From JACVRW01 sp052038485 (lineage in GTDB: Bacteria; Actinomycetota; Thermoleophilia; Solirubrobacterales; Thermoleophilaceae), in assembly GCA_052038485.1 (NCBI GenBank), contig JBQGCL010000066.1:9422-73421 (forward strand): a stretch of DNA of 64,000 nt, given 5' to 3'. The translations under genes were made by a program, and so were the position numbers. Below the pieces are notes generated by a model, which worked only from the letters and a program-made list of their open reading frames with translations, searched no databases and was not told where the DNA came from. Below are positions 1 to 9,293 of the stretch, piece after piece (the first letter of the stretch is position 1; each line of letters starts with the position of its first letter).

Positions 1-856
1 CCACGCCCGCGGCGGCAGCGAGGTTGGTCACGAGCGCCACCTCGGCGAACCGGTTGCCGATCGCGCCGAGGGTCGAGCCGGGGTTGAACCCGAACCAGCC
101 GAGCCACAGGATCAGCACGCCGAGGCCAACGAGCGGCATGGAGTGACCCGGGATCGCCCGCGGTTTGCCGTCGGGCCCGTACTTGCCGCGGCGTGGCCCG
201 AGCAGGAGCAGCGCCGCAAAGCCCCCGGTCGCACCGATCAGGTGGACCACGGTGGACCCCGCGAAGTCCTGCATGCCGATGTTCACCTGAAGCCACCCAC
301 CGCCGAAGATCCAGTGGCTGATCACCGGATAGATCAGCGCAGAGAAGACGACGGCGTAGATCACGTAGGCGCTGAACTTCAGCCGCTCGAGCGTCGTCCC
401 CCACACGATCGCGAGCGAGACGGCGCAGAACACGAATTGGAAGAACAGCAGCGCTGCCGGGCTGATCCCGGCGACGTCGAGCAGCGGGAACTGCTGGGCG
501 GCCTCCGACGGCACAGAGCTGACATCGAGGAAGAACCCGCTGTCGCCGGCTATCTCACCCGCTCCACCGAACGCGAGGGCGAACCCAACAGCCCAATACG
601 CGAGCGCGCAGATCGAGAAGTTGGTGAGGATCTTGACGACCCCGAGGCCGGCGTTCTTCGCGCGCGAGAAGCCCACTTCGAGAAACAGGAATCCTGCCTG
701 CATGAACATGACGAGCACGGCAGCCACGATCACCCAGGTCGTGTTCACCGCCGAGATCGTCTCGTCCAGGGTCGGGCCGTCAGCGGCGAGCGCCGAGCCG
801 GGTGCAGCCAAAAGCAATCCAAGCGGCACTCCGGCCGCCAGGGTGATACGTCTCAT
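1..856 (-). CDS. amt: Ammonium transporter (Amt family), 3' end cut by window edge
   Basis: Cytoplasmic-membrane ammonium channel. The 285 visible residues cover the N-terminal part of a family usually about 400-450 aa; the C-terminus lies outside the window. A signal-like segment (residues 1-25) is followed by membrane helices. Family blocks are clear: MQAGFLFLEVGFSRAKNAG (52-70), DFAGSTVVHLIGATGG with Asp197 and His205 matching the AmtB substrate Asp and first pore His, and GWFGFNPGS (253-261). The ATG is preceded by GGAGG at 866-870, one of the few clear Shine-Dalgarno sites here. It follows metH on the same strand after 136 nt. Amt genes are often followed by a PII gene (glnK), which would be off the edge. 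Confidence 0.95.
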   Translation of the reverse strand, partial: MRRITLAAGVPLGLLLAAPGSALAADGPTLDETISAVNTTWVIVAAVLVMFMQAGFLFLEVGFSRAKNAGLGVVKILTNFSICALAYWAVGFALAFGGAGEIAGDSGFFLDVSSVPSEAAQQFPLLDVAGISPAALLFFQFVFCAVSLAIVWGTTLERLKFSAYVIYAVVFSALIYPVISHWIFGGGWLQVNIGMQDFAGSTVVHLIGATGGFAALLLLGPRRGKYGPDGKPRAIPGHSMPLVGLGVLILWLGWFGFNPGSTLGAIGNRFAEVALVTNLAAAAGV

Positions 857-992
857 GGGTTTGAGCCTCCTTCTCCGAGAGTGAAGGCCACAGTACGAGC
901 GCATCTCCGGCCGGTCTTTATCCAGCTGTCGAAGATTCGCCCGCGGCTTTTCGCCGGCCGGTCGAAGGCGATTCCGGGGCTTGCGGGAAGCG

Positions 993-3900
993 CTAGGCCT
1001 TGGTCGGAAGCTTGCCGCCGCGCTCGGTGCCGGCGATCAGCTCGTCGCCGACCTTGTCCTTCGGGATGAAGCCGGACTTCATGCCGAAGTAGACGGCCTG
1101 CGGGTGGTGGGCGACGATCGCCACCGTCGACTGCTCGGGCATCACGGCGAAGCCGTCGGACAGGTACATGCCGATCTTGTCGAGCTCCAGCAGGCGCCAG
1201 ACCTTCTCGTGCTCGGACTGCTCCGGGCAAGCCGGGTAGCCCCACGAGTAGCGGCGGCCCTGGTCGAGCTCGATGCCCAGCCCGCGGCGGACCTCGGAGT
1301 GCAGCCACTCGGCGAGGCCCTCGGCGGTCTGCACGCCGAGCCCGTGGGTGAACAGCTGCTCGGCGAACTCGCCGTCCTGCTCGAGCTTGGCCATCAGCTC
1401 CGTGACCTCGGGGCCGACGGTCACGCCCTGGAGCGCCACCACGTCTCGCTCGCCGGAGTCGAGCGGCCGGAAGAAGTCGGTCAGGCAGATGCGGTCGTGC
1501 TTCGGCTGGCGCGGGAAGACGAGCCGCTCCAGCTCACGCTCGCGATCCTCGGGGTCGAACACGACCAGCTCGTTGCCGTCGGCGGCGGCCGGGAAGTAAC
1601 CCAAGCGCGCGCGCGGGTGCAGGTAGGTCTGCTCGCGCCACATGCGCTCCAGGCGCGGCTCGAAGTCGTCGCGCAGCAGCGCGTCCCACTCCTCGCCCTT
1701 GACGCCCTTGCCGCCCCAGTGCAGCTTGAACAGCACGTGCCGGTCCAGGTAGGGGAACACGTCGTCGAGGTCGACGTCGAGCTCGCGCACGCCCCAGAAC
1801 GGCGGCTCGGGGATCGGCGCGTCGGTGCGCGCCGACGACCGGACCGAGTCGTCGGTCACCGGCGGGCCGTCGTCGACCTGCTCGCCCTGCTCGCGCAGCT
1901 GGCGCGCCTCGTCGCGGATCTTCACGACGAGCCCGTCGCGGGCCTCCCCGTCGACCAGCTTGTCGACCGTGGCGAGCCCGGCGAACGCGTCCTTGCAGTA
2001 GAAGACGCCCGGCTCGTAGACCTCGTCGGACTCCTTGCCCTTCGGGTAGAGGATGCGGCGGCCGAAGTCGCGGTTGATCGCGGCGCCGCCGATCAGCACC
2101 GGGAAGCCGAGACCGCGCTCGTGCAGCTCCTGGACGCAGGTCGGCATCTGCTTGGACGTCGAGACCAGCAGCGCGCTCAGCCCGATCGCGTCGGCCTCGT
2201 GCTCGATCGCCGCGTTGATGATCGTGTCGATCGGGACCTGCTTGCCGAGGTCGACCACCGTGTATCCGTTGTTCGTGAGGATCGTGTTGACGAGCGACTT
2301 GCCGATGTCGTGCACGTCGCCGAACACGGTCGCGATCACGACCTTGCCCTTGGTGTGGCCCTCGATCCGCTCGAGGTAGTTCTCGAGCTGCGCCACGGCG
2401 CGCTTCATCACGGTGGCCGACTGGAGCACGAACGGCAGGATCAGCTCGCCGGCGCCGAACTTGTCGCCCACCTCCTTCATGGCGGGCAGCAGCACGTCGT
2501 TGAGCGTCGGGACGGCGCCGATCTTCTCGACCGAGCGGTCGATCCACTCCTCCACGCCCTCCTTCTTGCGGCGCAGGATGTGGTAGTGCAACGCCTCCTC
2601 GGGCTCCATGCCCTCGGTGGGGTCGCCGACCGCGGCCTCCTCGCTCTCACCCTTCTGCTCGAAGTGGGCGATGAAGCGCTCGAGCGCATCCTCACGCCGG
2701 TTGAAGACGAGGTCGTCGGTGAGCTCGCGCTCCTCCTCCGGGATCTCGTTGTACGGCGTGATGTGGTTGGGGTTGACCATCGCCAGGTCCAGCCCGGCCT
2801 CCACGCAGTGGTGGAGGAAGACCGAGTTGAGCACCGCGCGCGCTCCCGGCGACACGCCGAACGACACGTTCGACACGCCCAGCGACGTCTTCACGCCCGG
2901 GATCTCGGCCTTGATGCGGCGGATGCCCTGGATCGTCTCGACGGCCGACGGCCGCCACTCCTCGTCACCGGTCGTGAGCGTGAACGTGAGCGCGTCGAAG
3001 ATCAGCGCCTCGGGGTCGAGGCCGTGCTCGTCGCAGGCCAGCTCCTTGATGCGCTGGGCGATCTCCACCTTGCGCTCGGCGGTCTTGGCCATGCCGACCT
3101 CGTCGATCGTCAGCGCGATCAGCGCGGCGCCGTGCGCCTTGGCCAGCGGGGCGACGACGTCGAGCTTGTCGCGGCCGGCCTCGAGGTTGACCGAGTTGAC
3201 GATCGCCCGGCCGGGGATCTGCTCGAGCGCGGTCTTGATCACGTCGGGCTCGGTCGAGTCGACCTGGATCGGCGCGGGCTGGCTGAGCGCGATCCGCTTG
3301 ACGACCTGGCGCATCTGCTCGGCCTCGTCCTGGCGCTCGGTGAGGGCGACGCAGACGTCCAGCACGTGCGCGCCGCCGGTGACCTGGTCCTCGGCGACCT
3401 GCACGAGCCCGTCGTAGTCGTCGGCCAGCAGCAGCTCCTTGGCCTTGCGCGAGCCCTGCGAGTTGACGCGCTCGCCGACCAACGTCGGGCGCGGCTCCTG
3501 AACGAGCGGCGTGGCGGTCATCATGCTCGACACCAGCGCCGGTCCGCGATCGGGACGCTTGTCCGGGGTACGGCCGCCGACGCGGTCGACGATCGCCGCG
3601 ATGTGGTCGGGCGTGGTGCCGCAGCAGCCGCCGACGATCGAGACGCCGTAGCGCTCGACGAACTCCTGGAGCACGTTCGCCAGCGGGTCGGGCTGCTCGG
3701 GGAAGATCGTCTCGCCCTCGGGGCCCTGGAGCGGCAGGCCGGCGTTGGGGATGCAGTGCACCGGCAGCGGGCTGAACTCGCCGAGGAAGCGGATCGCGTC
3801 GCGCATGTCCTCCGGGCCGGTCGAGCAGTTGAGCCCGATCGCGTCGACGTCGAGCGCGAGCAGGGTGGTCAGCACCGCCTGGATGTCGGTGCCGAGCAGC

Positions 3901-4502
3901 ATCTTGCCGCCGTTGGGGAGCAACGAGACGCTGGTCTGGATCGGCACCGAGCGGCCGGTCAGCTTGAATGCCTCGCGTGCGCCGAAGACGGCGGCCTTGA
4001 CCTCGAGGATGTCCTGGGCCGTCTCGACGATCAGCAGGTCGGCGCCGCCCTCGACGAGCCCGCGCGCCTGCTCGGTGAAGACCTCGACGAGCTCGCCGAA
4101 CGTGATCTTGCCGAGCGTCGGGTCGTCGCTGGCCGGCAGGTGGCCGGTCGGGCCGATCGAGCCGGCGACGAAGCGGTGATCGCCGGCGGCCGCGCGGGCG
4201 AGCTCGGCGGCCTTGCGGTTGATCTCGAGCGTGTGCTCGCCGAGCCCCCACTCCTCGAGCTTGAGCCGCGAGGCCTGGAAGGTGTCCGTCTCGAGCACTT
4301 CGGCGCCGGCGGCGATCATCGACTCGTGCACGCCCTGGATCACGTCCGGGCGGTTGAGGACGAGCGCCTCGTGGCACTTGCCCTCGAGCCCGCCGTAGTC
4401 GGCCGGCGTCAGCTCGAACTGCTCAAGCGTGGCACCCATGCCGCCGTCGAAGACGACGACGCGCTCACGGGTGGCCTGGATGAAATCGCGCTCGGGAGCC
4501 AA
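993..4502 (-). CDS. metH: Cobalamin-dependent methionine synthase MetH
   Basis: Transfers the methyl group of 5-methyl-tetrahydrofolate to homocysteine through methylcobalamin, in the cytosol. 1169 aa, close to the E. coli enzyme. Domains in order: homocysteine S-methyltransferase (about 10-310, zinc ligands Cys226, Cys293, Cys294 in NCS and GGCCG), pterin-binding domain (about 330-600), helical cap and B12-binding domain (about 640-870, with Asp729-x-His731-xx-Gly734 in GDVHDIGKS; His731 is the cobalt ligand), and the AdoMet reactivation domain (about 930-1150). The start must be TTG at 4502: an in-frame TAG lies 12 nt upstream and the next Met (residue 22) is inside the conserved GGMG strand. 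The start codon sits in an inverted repeat. No SD and no recognisable B12 or SAM riboswitch. Confidence 0.96.
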   Translation of the reverse strand: MAPERDFIQATRERVVVFDGGMGATLEQFELTPADYGGLEGKCHEALVLNRPDVIQGVHESMIAAGAEVLETDTFQASRLKLEEWGLGEHTLEINRKAAELARAAAGDHRFVAGSIGPTGHLPASDDPTLGKITFGELVEVFTEQARGLVEGGADLLIVETAQDILEVKAAVFGAREAFKLTGRSVPIQTSVSLLPNGGKMLLGTDIQAVLTTLLALDVDAIGLNCSTGPEDMRDAIRFLGEFSPLPVHCIPNAGLPLQGPEGETIFPEQPDPLANVLQEFVERYGVSIVGGCCGTTPDHIAAIVDRVGGRTPDKRPDRGPALVSSMMTATPLVQEPRPTLVGERVNSQGSRKAKELLLADDYDGLVQVAEDQVTGGAHVLDVCVALTERQDEAEQMRQVVKRIALSQPAPIQVDSTEPDVIKTALEQIPGRAIVNSVNLEAGRDKLDVVAPLAKAHGAALIALTIDEVGMAKTAERKVEIAQRIKELACDEHGLDPEALIFDALTFTLTTGDEEWRPSAVETIQGIRRIKAEIPGVKTSLGVSNVSFGVSPGARAVLNSVFLHHCVEAGLDLAMVNPNHITPYNEIPEEERELTDDLVFNRREDALERFIAHFEQKGESEEAAVGDPTEGMEPEEALHYHILRRKKEGVEEWIDRSVEKIGAVPTLNDVLLPAMKEVGDKFGAGELILPFVLQSATVMKRAVAQLENYLERIEGHTKGKVVIATVFGDVHDIGKSLVNTILTNNGYTVVDLGKQVPIDTIINAAIEHEADAIGLSALLVSTSKQMPTCVQELHERGLGFPVLIGGAAINRDFGRRILYPKGKESDEVYEPGVFYCKDAFAGLATVDKLVDGEARDGLVVKIRDEARQLREQGEQVDDGPPVTDDSVRSSARTDAPIPEPPFWGVRELDVDLDDVFPYLDRHVLFKLHWGGKGVKGEEWDALLRDDFEPRLERMWREQTYLHPRARLGYFPAAADGNELVVFDPEDRERELERLVFPRQPKHDRICLTDFFRPLDSGERDVVALQGVTVGPEVTELMAKLEQDGEFAEQLFTHGLGVQTAEGLAEWLHSEVRRGLGIELDQGRRYSWGYPACPEQSEHEKVWRLLELDKIGMYLSDGFAVMPEQSTVAIVAHHPQAVYFGMKSGFIPKDKVGDELIAGTERGGKLPTKA

Positions 4503-4553
4503 GGTTCGCTACATGCTAGCGAACCTTGACACGAATGTGTGAAGGTTTGCGCT
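4501..4553 (-). promoter_or_regulatory. Overlapping inverted repeats at the metH start (alternative hairpins or operator)
   Basis: Two inverted repeats share one arm. Repeat B: 4501-4511 pairs perfectly with 4517-4527 (11 bp, 5-nt loop) and includes the first two bases of the metH TTG. Repeat A: 4518-4527 pairs with 4542-4553, continued inside by ACAC/GTGT around a 4-nt loop (14 pairs, one 2-nt bulge, one C-C mismatch in RNA). Segment 4518-4527 is in both, so in RNA the stems exclude each other. The outer arm of A covers the stop codon of the upstream protease gene. A DNA reading is also possible: a TAGCAT box (4513-4518) lies 10 nt before the TTG, so the repeats could be operator half-sites on a leaderless promoter. 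Confidence 0.6.
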
Positions 4554-6231
4554 AAGGCCGCTTGGACGCTGCGAAAGCGTCCACGATCCCCTCTCCGTAG
4601 AAGCCGTTGCGCTCGGTCGTCCCCTCGCACAGCGCGGTGTAGTCCGGCGTCAGGTCCGGGTCCGGGTAGACGAACACGGGCGGGTCCGGGCAGGGGTGGT
4701 CCTGCGCGGTCCGCTTGAGCACCCGCTCGACGCTGTCGGGCGAGAGCGTCAGCCCGCCGTGGGCGCGGTCCCTGTGCCCGCGCGCGGCCACGATCAGCGC
4801 CGCCACGCCGACGGCGTGCGGCGACGCCATCGAGGTGCCCTGGAGGTACTGGTAGTACGCGCAGTCGCCCTTCGAGCAGTCGGCGAGCACGAACGGCGTG
4901 TTCGGCGTGCCGTCCGGGTTGAGCTCGCCGTTCGCGATCGCCAGCGACTTCGGATACGGCGCCAGGATCACGTTGGCGGGGTTGCGGTAGTTCGGCGTGC
5001 CGAAGTACTCGCGAATGTCGCCGCCGGGCGCCGACACGTCGGCCTGCTCGAGCCCGTAGTCGGAGTAGTAGGCCTTGCGGGTGCTCGGCCCGACCGAGGT
5101 CACGCCGACCACGCCCGGAGCCTCGAGCGGCTCGGACTTGCACGAGTTGTCGATCGCACGCTCGCGCTCGCTGCCGGGCGGGTAGTCTGGGCTCGTCACG
5201 TCGATCACCGGCTTGCCGAGGTCGGTGTTGCCGTTGCCCTCGGCCGACACCAGCGTCACGCCGTGCCGGCGCGCGTAGGAGAGCGCCCGCTCGGTGGCCG
5301 CGATGATCGTGCGCTGCTCGAGCTGCTCCTCCGGCGAGTCGGCCGGGTTGCTCGAGCAGTTGTAGAGCCACGGATCGATGTAGTACGACATGTTCACCAC
5401 GTCGACGCCGATCCTTGCGGCGTAGGTGAGCGCGTCCACGCTGGGCTGGAGGAAGAAGTAGCCCGAGTCCTGCCCGGCGCGGATGTTGATCAGCTCGACC
5501 TTCGGCGCGACGCCGGCCATGCCGAGCTTGTTGAGCGGCGCGCCGACCGTGCCGGCCACGTGCGTGCCGTGGCCGTCCTCGTCCACGTCCGCCGGGTCGC
5601 TGCACGAGCCGTCCGGATCCTCGGCGCAGGCGCCGTCGACCAGCGGGTCGTCGGTGGTGAAGTTACGGCTCAGCGACTTGTTGAAGTTGGGCGCGATGTC
5701 GGGATGCGAGCCGTCGATCCCGGTGTCGAGGATGCCCACGCGCACTCCCTTGCCGCGCTGGCGCTTGTACGACTCGGGCGGCGTCGCGTGGATCATCCGC
5801 ATGTCCCACTGGAGGCTCGCGAACGGCTCGGCCGCGGACGCGCCGGTGTTGACGCGACCGCTGCCGGCCGCGCGTTTGCGCAGCGCGGACATGCGCTCGA
5901 CCGCGAACGGGTCGCGGGCGCGCACCCGGCTCGCCGGCGCGTAGCCGATCGAGCGGTTGCGGGCGGCGCCGAAGACTGCCCGGCTGCGTGCGACGCGGGC
6001 CACGAAACGGGCGCTGGCGGAGCGCACGGTGGCCACCCCGACCTGGCGGTTCTCGCGCACGATCTTGCCGCCGGCGCGCGCTATCGCGGCGTGGGCGGCG
6101 TGCAGCGAGGCGCCCTGTTCGTACAGCACCACATAGGTGCGCTTGGCGGGCGTTTGCCTGGCGGCGCCGGCCGTGAGCGGGACGAACAGGCAGACCGCGG
6201 CGGCCAGCGCGAGGAAGAGTGTGCGTCGCAT
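4552..6231 (-). CDS. Secreted subtilisin-like serine protease (peptidase S8)
   Basis: Exported endopeptidase. 559 aa: signal peptide (1-24, cut near AGAARQ), an I9-type propeptide (about 32-100), then the S8 domain. Catalytic triad visible as Asp169 (GILDTGIDGSHPD), His221 (DEDGHGTHVAG) and Ser467 (GTSMASPHA), with oxyanion-hole Asn333. Several Cys (202, 210, 292, 364, 452, 457) suggest disulfides in the secreted form. The domain carries a loop insertion between the His and Ser motifs and no obvious C-terminal extra domain. It ends 49 nt before metH on the same strand, with an inverted repeat starting at its stop codon. Substrate unknown. Confidence 0.93.
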   Translation of the reverse strand: MRRTLFLALAAAVCLFVPLTAGAARQTPAKRTYVVLYEQGASLHAAHAAIARAGGKIVRENRQVGVATVRSASARFVARVARSRAVFGAARNRSIGYAPASRVRARDPFAVERMSALRKRAAGSGRVNTGASAAEPFASLQWDMRMIHATPPESYKRQRGKGVRVGILDTGIDGSHPDIAPNFNKSLSRNFTTDDPLVDGACAEDPDGSCSDPADVDEDGHGTHVAGTVGAPLNKLGMAGVAPKVELINIRAGQDSGYFFLQPSVDALTYAARIGVDVVNMSYYIDPWLYNCSSNPADSPEEQLEQRTIIAATERALSYARRHGVTLVSAEGNGNTDLGKPVIDVTSPDYPPGSERERAIDNSCKSEPLEAPGVVGVTSVGPSTRKAYYSDYGLEQADVSAPGGDIREYFGTPNYRNPANVILAPYPKSLAIANGELNPDGTPNTPFVLADCSKGDCAYYQYLQGTSMASPHAVGVAALIVAARGHRDRAHGGLTLSPDSVERVLKRTAQDHPCPDPPVFVYPDPDLTPDYTALCEGTTERNGFYGEGIVDAFAASKRP

Positions 6232-6271
6232 GCCGGAATTCCTACCCGACGGCGCCGTTATGTAGACCCGA

Positions 6272-8596
6272 TCAGGCCTCGAGCTCGGCGGTCTCGTTGC
6301 GGCGCGAGCTGCCGCGCAGCTGGACCGGCGACGCGTGGAGGGCCCGCAGGCGCAGGTCCTTCCAGGTCATCCCCTCGCTGACGAGAGCCGGCATGCCCAT
6401 CGTCACCGCGGTCGCGATCTCGACCGCCTGGAGGATGATCCCGTAGGCGAACGCGTCGGTCTTGCCGACGCCGTAAGCGGACAGCACCGCCACGCAGGCG
6501 GCCTGGAAGACGCCCAGGTTCGACGGCGTGGCCGGCAGCGCCGCGGTCACGTTGACGGCGAACAGGACCGCGGCGGCGGCGCCCAGTCCGGCGTGCTCGT
6601 CGAGGCCGAGGGCGACCAGGAGCAGATAGCAGGCGAGCCACTGGATCGCCCAGGCGGCCAGCTGCATCAGGGCCGCCCAGCCGCCCAGCTTGGGACGCCG
6701 GAAGACCTCGAGGCCCGAGCGCACCTGCACCATCGCCCGGCGCGCGACGGCGGCGGCCTGCTGCACACGCTGGAACCGGCTCGGCTTGCCGCGCCGCAGC
6801 AGCCACGGCGTGGCCACCACCAGCGCGAGCAACACGAGCGGCGCGACGGTGGCGATCACGAGTGCGTCCTCGCGCCCGCGGAAGATCCCGACGGTGGCGA
6901 ACATCACCGTCCCGAGCGCCACCAGAGCGAGGATGTTGAGCAGGGTCTGGGAGACGATCGAGCCGAGCACGACCGGGAAGCGGTCGCGCATGCGCCCCAG
7001 TCGGCGAGCCACGATCAGCGCGCGCGACGGCTCGCCCAGTCGTGCAGGCATCGTGGCCGACATCAGCACCCCGATCATCGTGCCGCGTGCGGTGTCGCGC
7101 CGGCGCACGCGGACCCCGGGCAGCGCCGCGCGCAGGATCGCGTGCCAGGCCTCGGCGCGGAGCAGCATCGAGGCGCACATCAGAGCGAACGCGAGCAGCA
7201 CCCAGATCGGCGTCGCCGCCAGGAGCGCGCGGCCGATCGGCTCGAGGCCGATCCGGTCGAGCGCGAGGGCGGTCAGGCCGATGCCGACCGCCGCCCCTCC
7301 CACGACGGCGCCGCGGCGCGCCAGCTTGGCGGCGCGGCGACGGCTGCTGGGCGCGTCCTTCACCTCGAGCGACGGCAGTCGCCGCGGGCGCTGGCGCGGG
7401 CCCGGCTCGGCCGGGGCGAAGCCGACGTTCGCGGCCACGCGCGCCGCCCGGGTCGTGGGCTGCGGCTGTTCGATTGCCTCCTCGTAGACCTCCATCACCT
7501 CGCCGGTCACCTGCGGCCAGGCAAAGCGCTCGGCGCGCTCACGGGCGGAGCGGGCCATGCACTGGCGCCGCTCGGGATCGAGGGCGAGGTCGCGCAGCGC
7601 CTCGCCCAGCTCGACCGGGTCACCGGGCGGCACGAGCAGGCCGTCCTGGCGCGAGCGCACGACGTCGCGGTAGCCGGCGATGCGCGAGGCGACCACCGGG
7701 GTAGACGACGCGAACGCCTCGGTCAGCACCATGCCGAAGCTCTCGCCGCCGAGCGAGGGCGCGCAGAGCAGGTCGGCGTCGCCGAGCAGGCGCCACTTCT
7801 CCTCCTCGGTGACGCGGCCGGCGATCTCGACGCCCTCGGTCTCGAGCAGCAGCGGCGCGACCTCCTCCTGGGTGGCGCCGGCCACCGTCAGCCGGGCGTC
7901 CACGCCGGCGCCGCGCAGCGCCTCGAAAGCGCGCAGCAGCACGGGCAGTCCCTTGCGCCCCTCGGCGCGCCCGACGAACAGGATCTCGAGCCGCTCGTGC
8001 GGGCGGGCGACACTCGGCCGCGCGGCCGACAGGTCGACGCCGTTCGGGACGATCCGGTAGCGGCCGCCGTAGTAGCGGCGGGCCGTCCACTCGGCCGCCT
8101 CCGAGACGGCGATGCGCGCGTTCAGCTTCGAGTAGAGGCGCCGGAATCCGGCCACGTTCGCGGCGAACGAGTTCGCGACCCAGCTCGTCGAGTAGGTGTG
8201 AAACGTGCCGACCGTCGGCACGCGCGCGGACTCGATGGCGAACGGGCTGACGGCGAACGCGTTCGGCTCGTGGACGTGGACCACGTCGTAGCCGCCGGTG
8301 CGCAGCTCCTTGCCCAGCGTGGCCATCGCCTCCGGGAACCAGGACAGGTTGGACACGGCCCCGTTCATCGGGAGGCCGAGCGTGCGCCCGAGCGGGATCA
8401 GGTAATCCGGCATCGGGCGCCGCTCCGGGCGGGCGCCGCGGTGAAGCACACGCGCCAGGCGGTCGTCGGGGTCGTACGGGGCGAGGAGGCGCGCCTCATG
8501 TCCCTGGGCCGTCAGCTCCTGGGCGAGAGCTTCTGCGTGGCGGCCCACACCACCTGGATACGTGTACGAGTAGGGCGATACGAGCGCTACACGCAC
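6272..8596 (-). CDS. PimA-like GT4 glycosyltransferase fused to an LPG-synthase-type (UPF0104) membrane domain
   Basis: 774 aa, two modules. Residues 1-385 are a GT-B glycosyltransferase of family GT4 closely resembling phosphatidyl-myo-inositol mannosyltransferase PimA: PYSYTYPGGVGRH near the N-terminus, VHVHEPN, and SLGGESFGMVLTEAF with the EX7E donor-site glutamates. Residues 430-750 are hydrophobic and match the lysylphosphatidylglycerol-synthase TM/flippase-like family (TMPARLGEPSRALIVARRLG). The linker (385-430) is basic. A reasonable inference is that the enzyme glycosylates a lipid on the inner leaflet and the fused domain helps translocate or anchor it. The GTG start is preceded by TACCAT (8603-8608) 6 nt upstream and no SD, so it is probably leaderless. 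The fusion is visible as one uninterrupted frame. Confidence 0.88.
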   Translation of the reverse strand: MRVALVSPYSYTYPGGVGRHAEALAQELTAQGHEARLLAPYDPDDRLARVLHRGARPERRPMPDYLIPLGRTLGLPMNGAVSNLSWFPEAMATLGKELRTGGYDVVHVHEPNAFAVSPFAIESARVPTVGTFHTYSTSWVANSFAANVAGFRRLYSKLNARIAVSEAAEWTARRYYGGRYRIVPNGVDLSAARPSVARPHERLEILFVGRAEGRKGLPVLLRAFEALRGAGVDARLTVAGATQEEVAPLLLETEGVEIAGRVTEEEKWRLLGDADLLCAPSLGGESFGMVLTEAFASSTPVVASRIAGYRDVVRSRQDGLLVPPGDPVELGEALRDLALDPERRQCMARSARERAERFAWPQVTGEVMEVYEEAIEQPQPTTRAARVAANVGFAPAEPGPRQRPRRLPSLEVKDAPSSRRRAAKLARRGAVVGGAAVGIGLTALALDRIGLEPIGRALLAATPIWVLLAFALMCASMLLRAEAWHAILRAALPGVRVRRRDTARGTMIGVLMSATMPARLGEPSRALIVARRLGRMRDRFPVVLGSIVSQTLLNILALVALGTVMFATVGIFRGREDALVIATVAPLVLLALVVATPWLLRRGKPSRFQRVQQAAAVARRAMVQVRSGLEVFRRPKLGGWAALMQLAAWAIQWLACYLLLVALGLDEHAGLGAAAAVLFAVNVTAALPATPSNLGVFQAACVAVLSAYGVGKTDAFAYGIILQAVEIATAVTMGMPALVSEGMTWKDLRLRALHASPVQLRGSSRRNETAELEA

Positions 8597-8623
8597 ACGC
8601 GGATGGTAGCTGCCCGCCGGTCG

Positions 8624-9181
8624 TTACCCCTGGGCGGGCAGAGGCGCCGCCTTCACGCTGCCCTCTCGCTTCGCGTCCGTCTGCGGCAGCAGGCGCAGCG
8701 TCACGACCAGGAAGCCGATGCCGCTCAACAGCAGGGCGAACCCCATCACGATCGCGAACGTCGCGACCGACTCGGCGAAATACGCGGTGTTGAGCGCAGT
8801 GCTCAGCGCGGTCTCCGTGACCCAGAGCTGGCGGATCGGGTTCTCGACCGGCTTGCCGCTCTTCGGGTCGGTGGCCGCCTGCTTCTCGTCGTCGGTCGGC
8901 TTGCCGTTGTCGTCGAGGAAGCGGCCGATCTCGGCGTAGGTCAGCCCGCCGGTCGCCTCCAGCGTGTGCTTGCGCATCACGTTTGCGAAGGCCTCAGCCT
9001 CCGAGCCGGTGTCGACCTTCTGGTTCGGGATGGTCGAGTCGGGCGTGCCGACGATGTGCTCGCGGGCGAGGTCGTCGTGGACGCGATCGCGGCCGTTGAA
9101 GCCGACGATCGTGGCCCCGATGCCGAGGGCGATCAAGATGATGCTGGCGGCGATACCGCCGTACCTGAACAACCTGCGCAT
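8624..9181 (-). CDS. Two-TM membrane protein of unknown function
   Basis: 185 aa. A transmembrane helix at about 8-28, a polar extracytoplasmic loop of about 110 residues rich in Asp/Lys/Thr, and a second helix at about 135-160, then a short basic tail. I do not recognise a catalytic motif. Similar actinobacterial proteins are sometimes filed under misleading enzyme names; nothing here supports an enzymatic role. The ATG has a good SD (AGGAAAA, about 9185-9191), unlike many neighbours. It lies 27 nt upstream of the PimA-like gene on the same strand and is divergent from hemQ. Confidence 0.7.
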   Translation of the reverse strand: MRRLFRYGGIAASIILIALGIGATIVGFNGRDRVHDDLAREHIVGTPDSTIPNQKVDTGSEAEAFANVMRKHTLEATGGLTYAEIGRFLDDNGKPTDDEKQAATDPKSGKPVENPIRQLWVTETALSTALNTAYFAESVATFAIVMGFALLLSGIGFLVVTLRLLPQTDAKREGSVKAAPLPAQG

Positions 9182-9293
9182 GATGGTTTTCCTCCGAAGT
9201 TGGCGTCGGAGGCACTATCGGCGCGCGCGGCGTGACCCGGCATCCGGGCCGGTCACGCAAAACCGTGCGGCAAAACCGCAAGACTGTGTCGGG

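Noticed and set aside
905..968. CCGGCCGGTC repeated in the amt-metH intergenic region
   Set aside because: Two 10-mers of pure GC-rich sequence are easily expected by chance at this base composition; no further structure supports an operator.
981..4529. Long plus-strand open frame of about 1180 codons opposite metH
   Set aside because: Composition is Leu/Val/Asp/Arg/His-rich and repetitive, as mirror frames of GC-rich genes are; the minus-strand frame is unmistakable MetH.
993..4560. Cobalamin or SAM riboswitch controlling metH
   Set aside because: The interval before metH is only 49 nt and contains no B12-box or SAM-I features; only simple inverted repeats.
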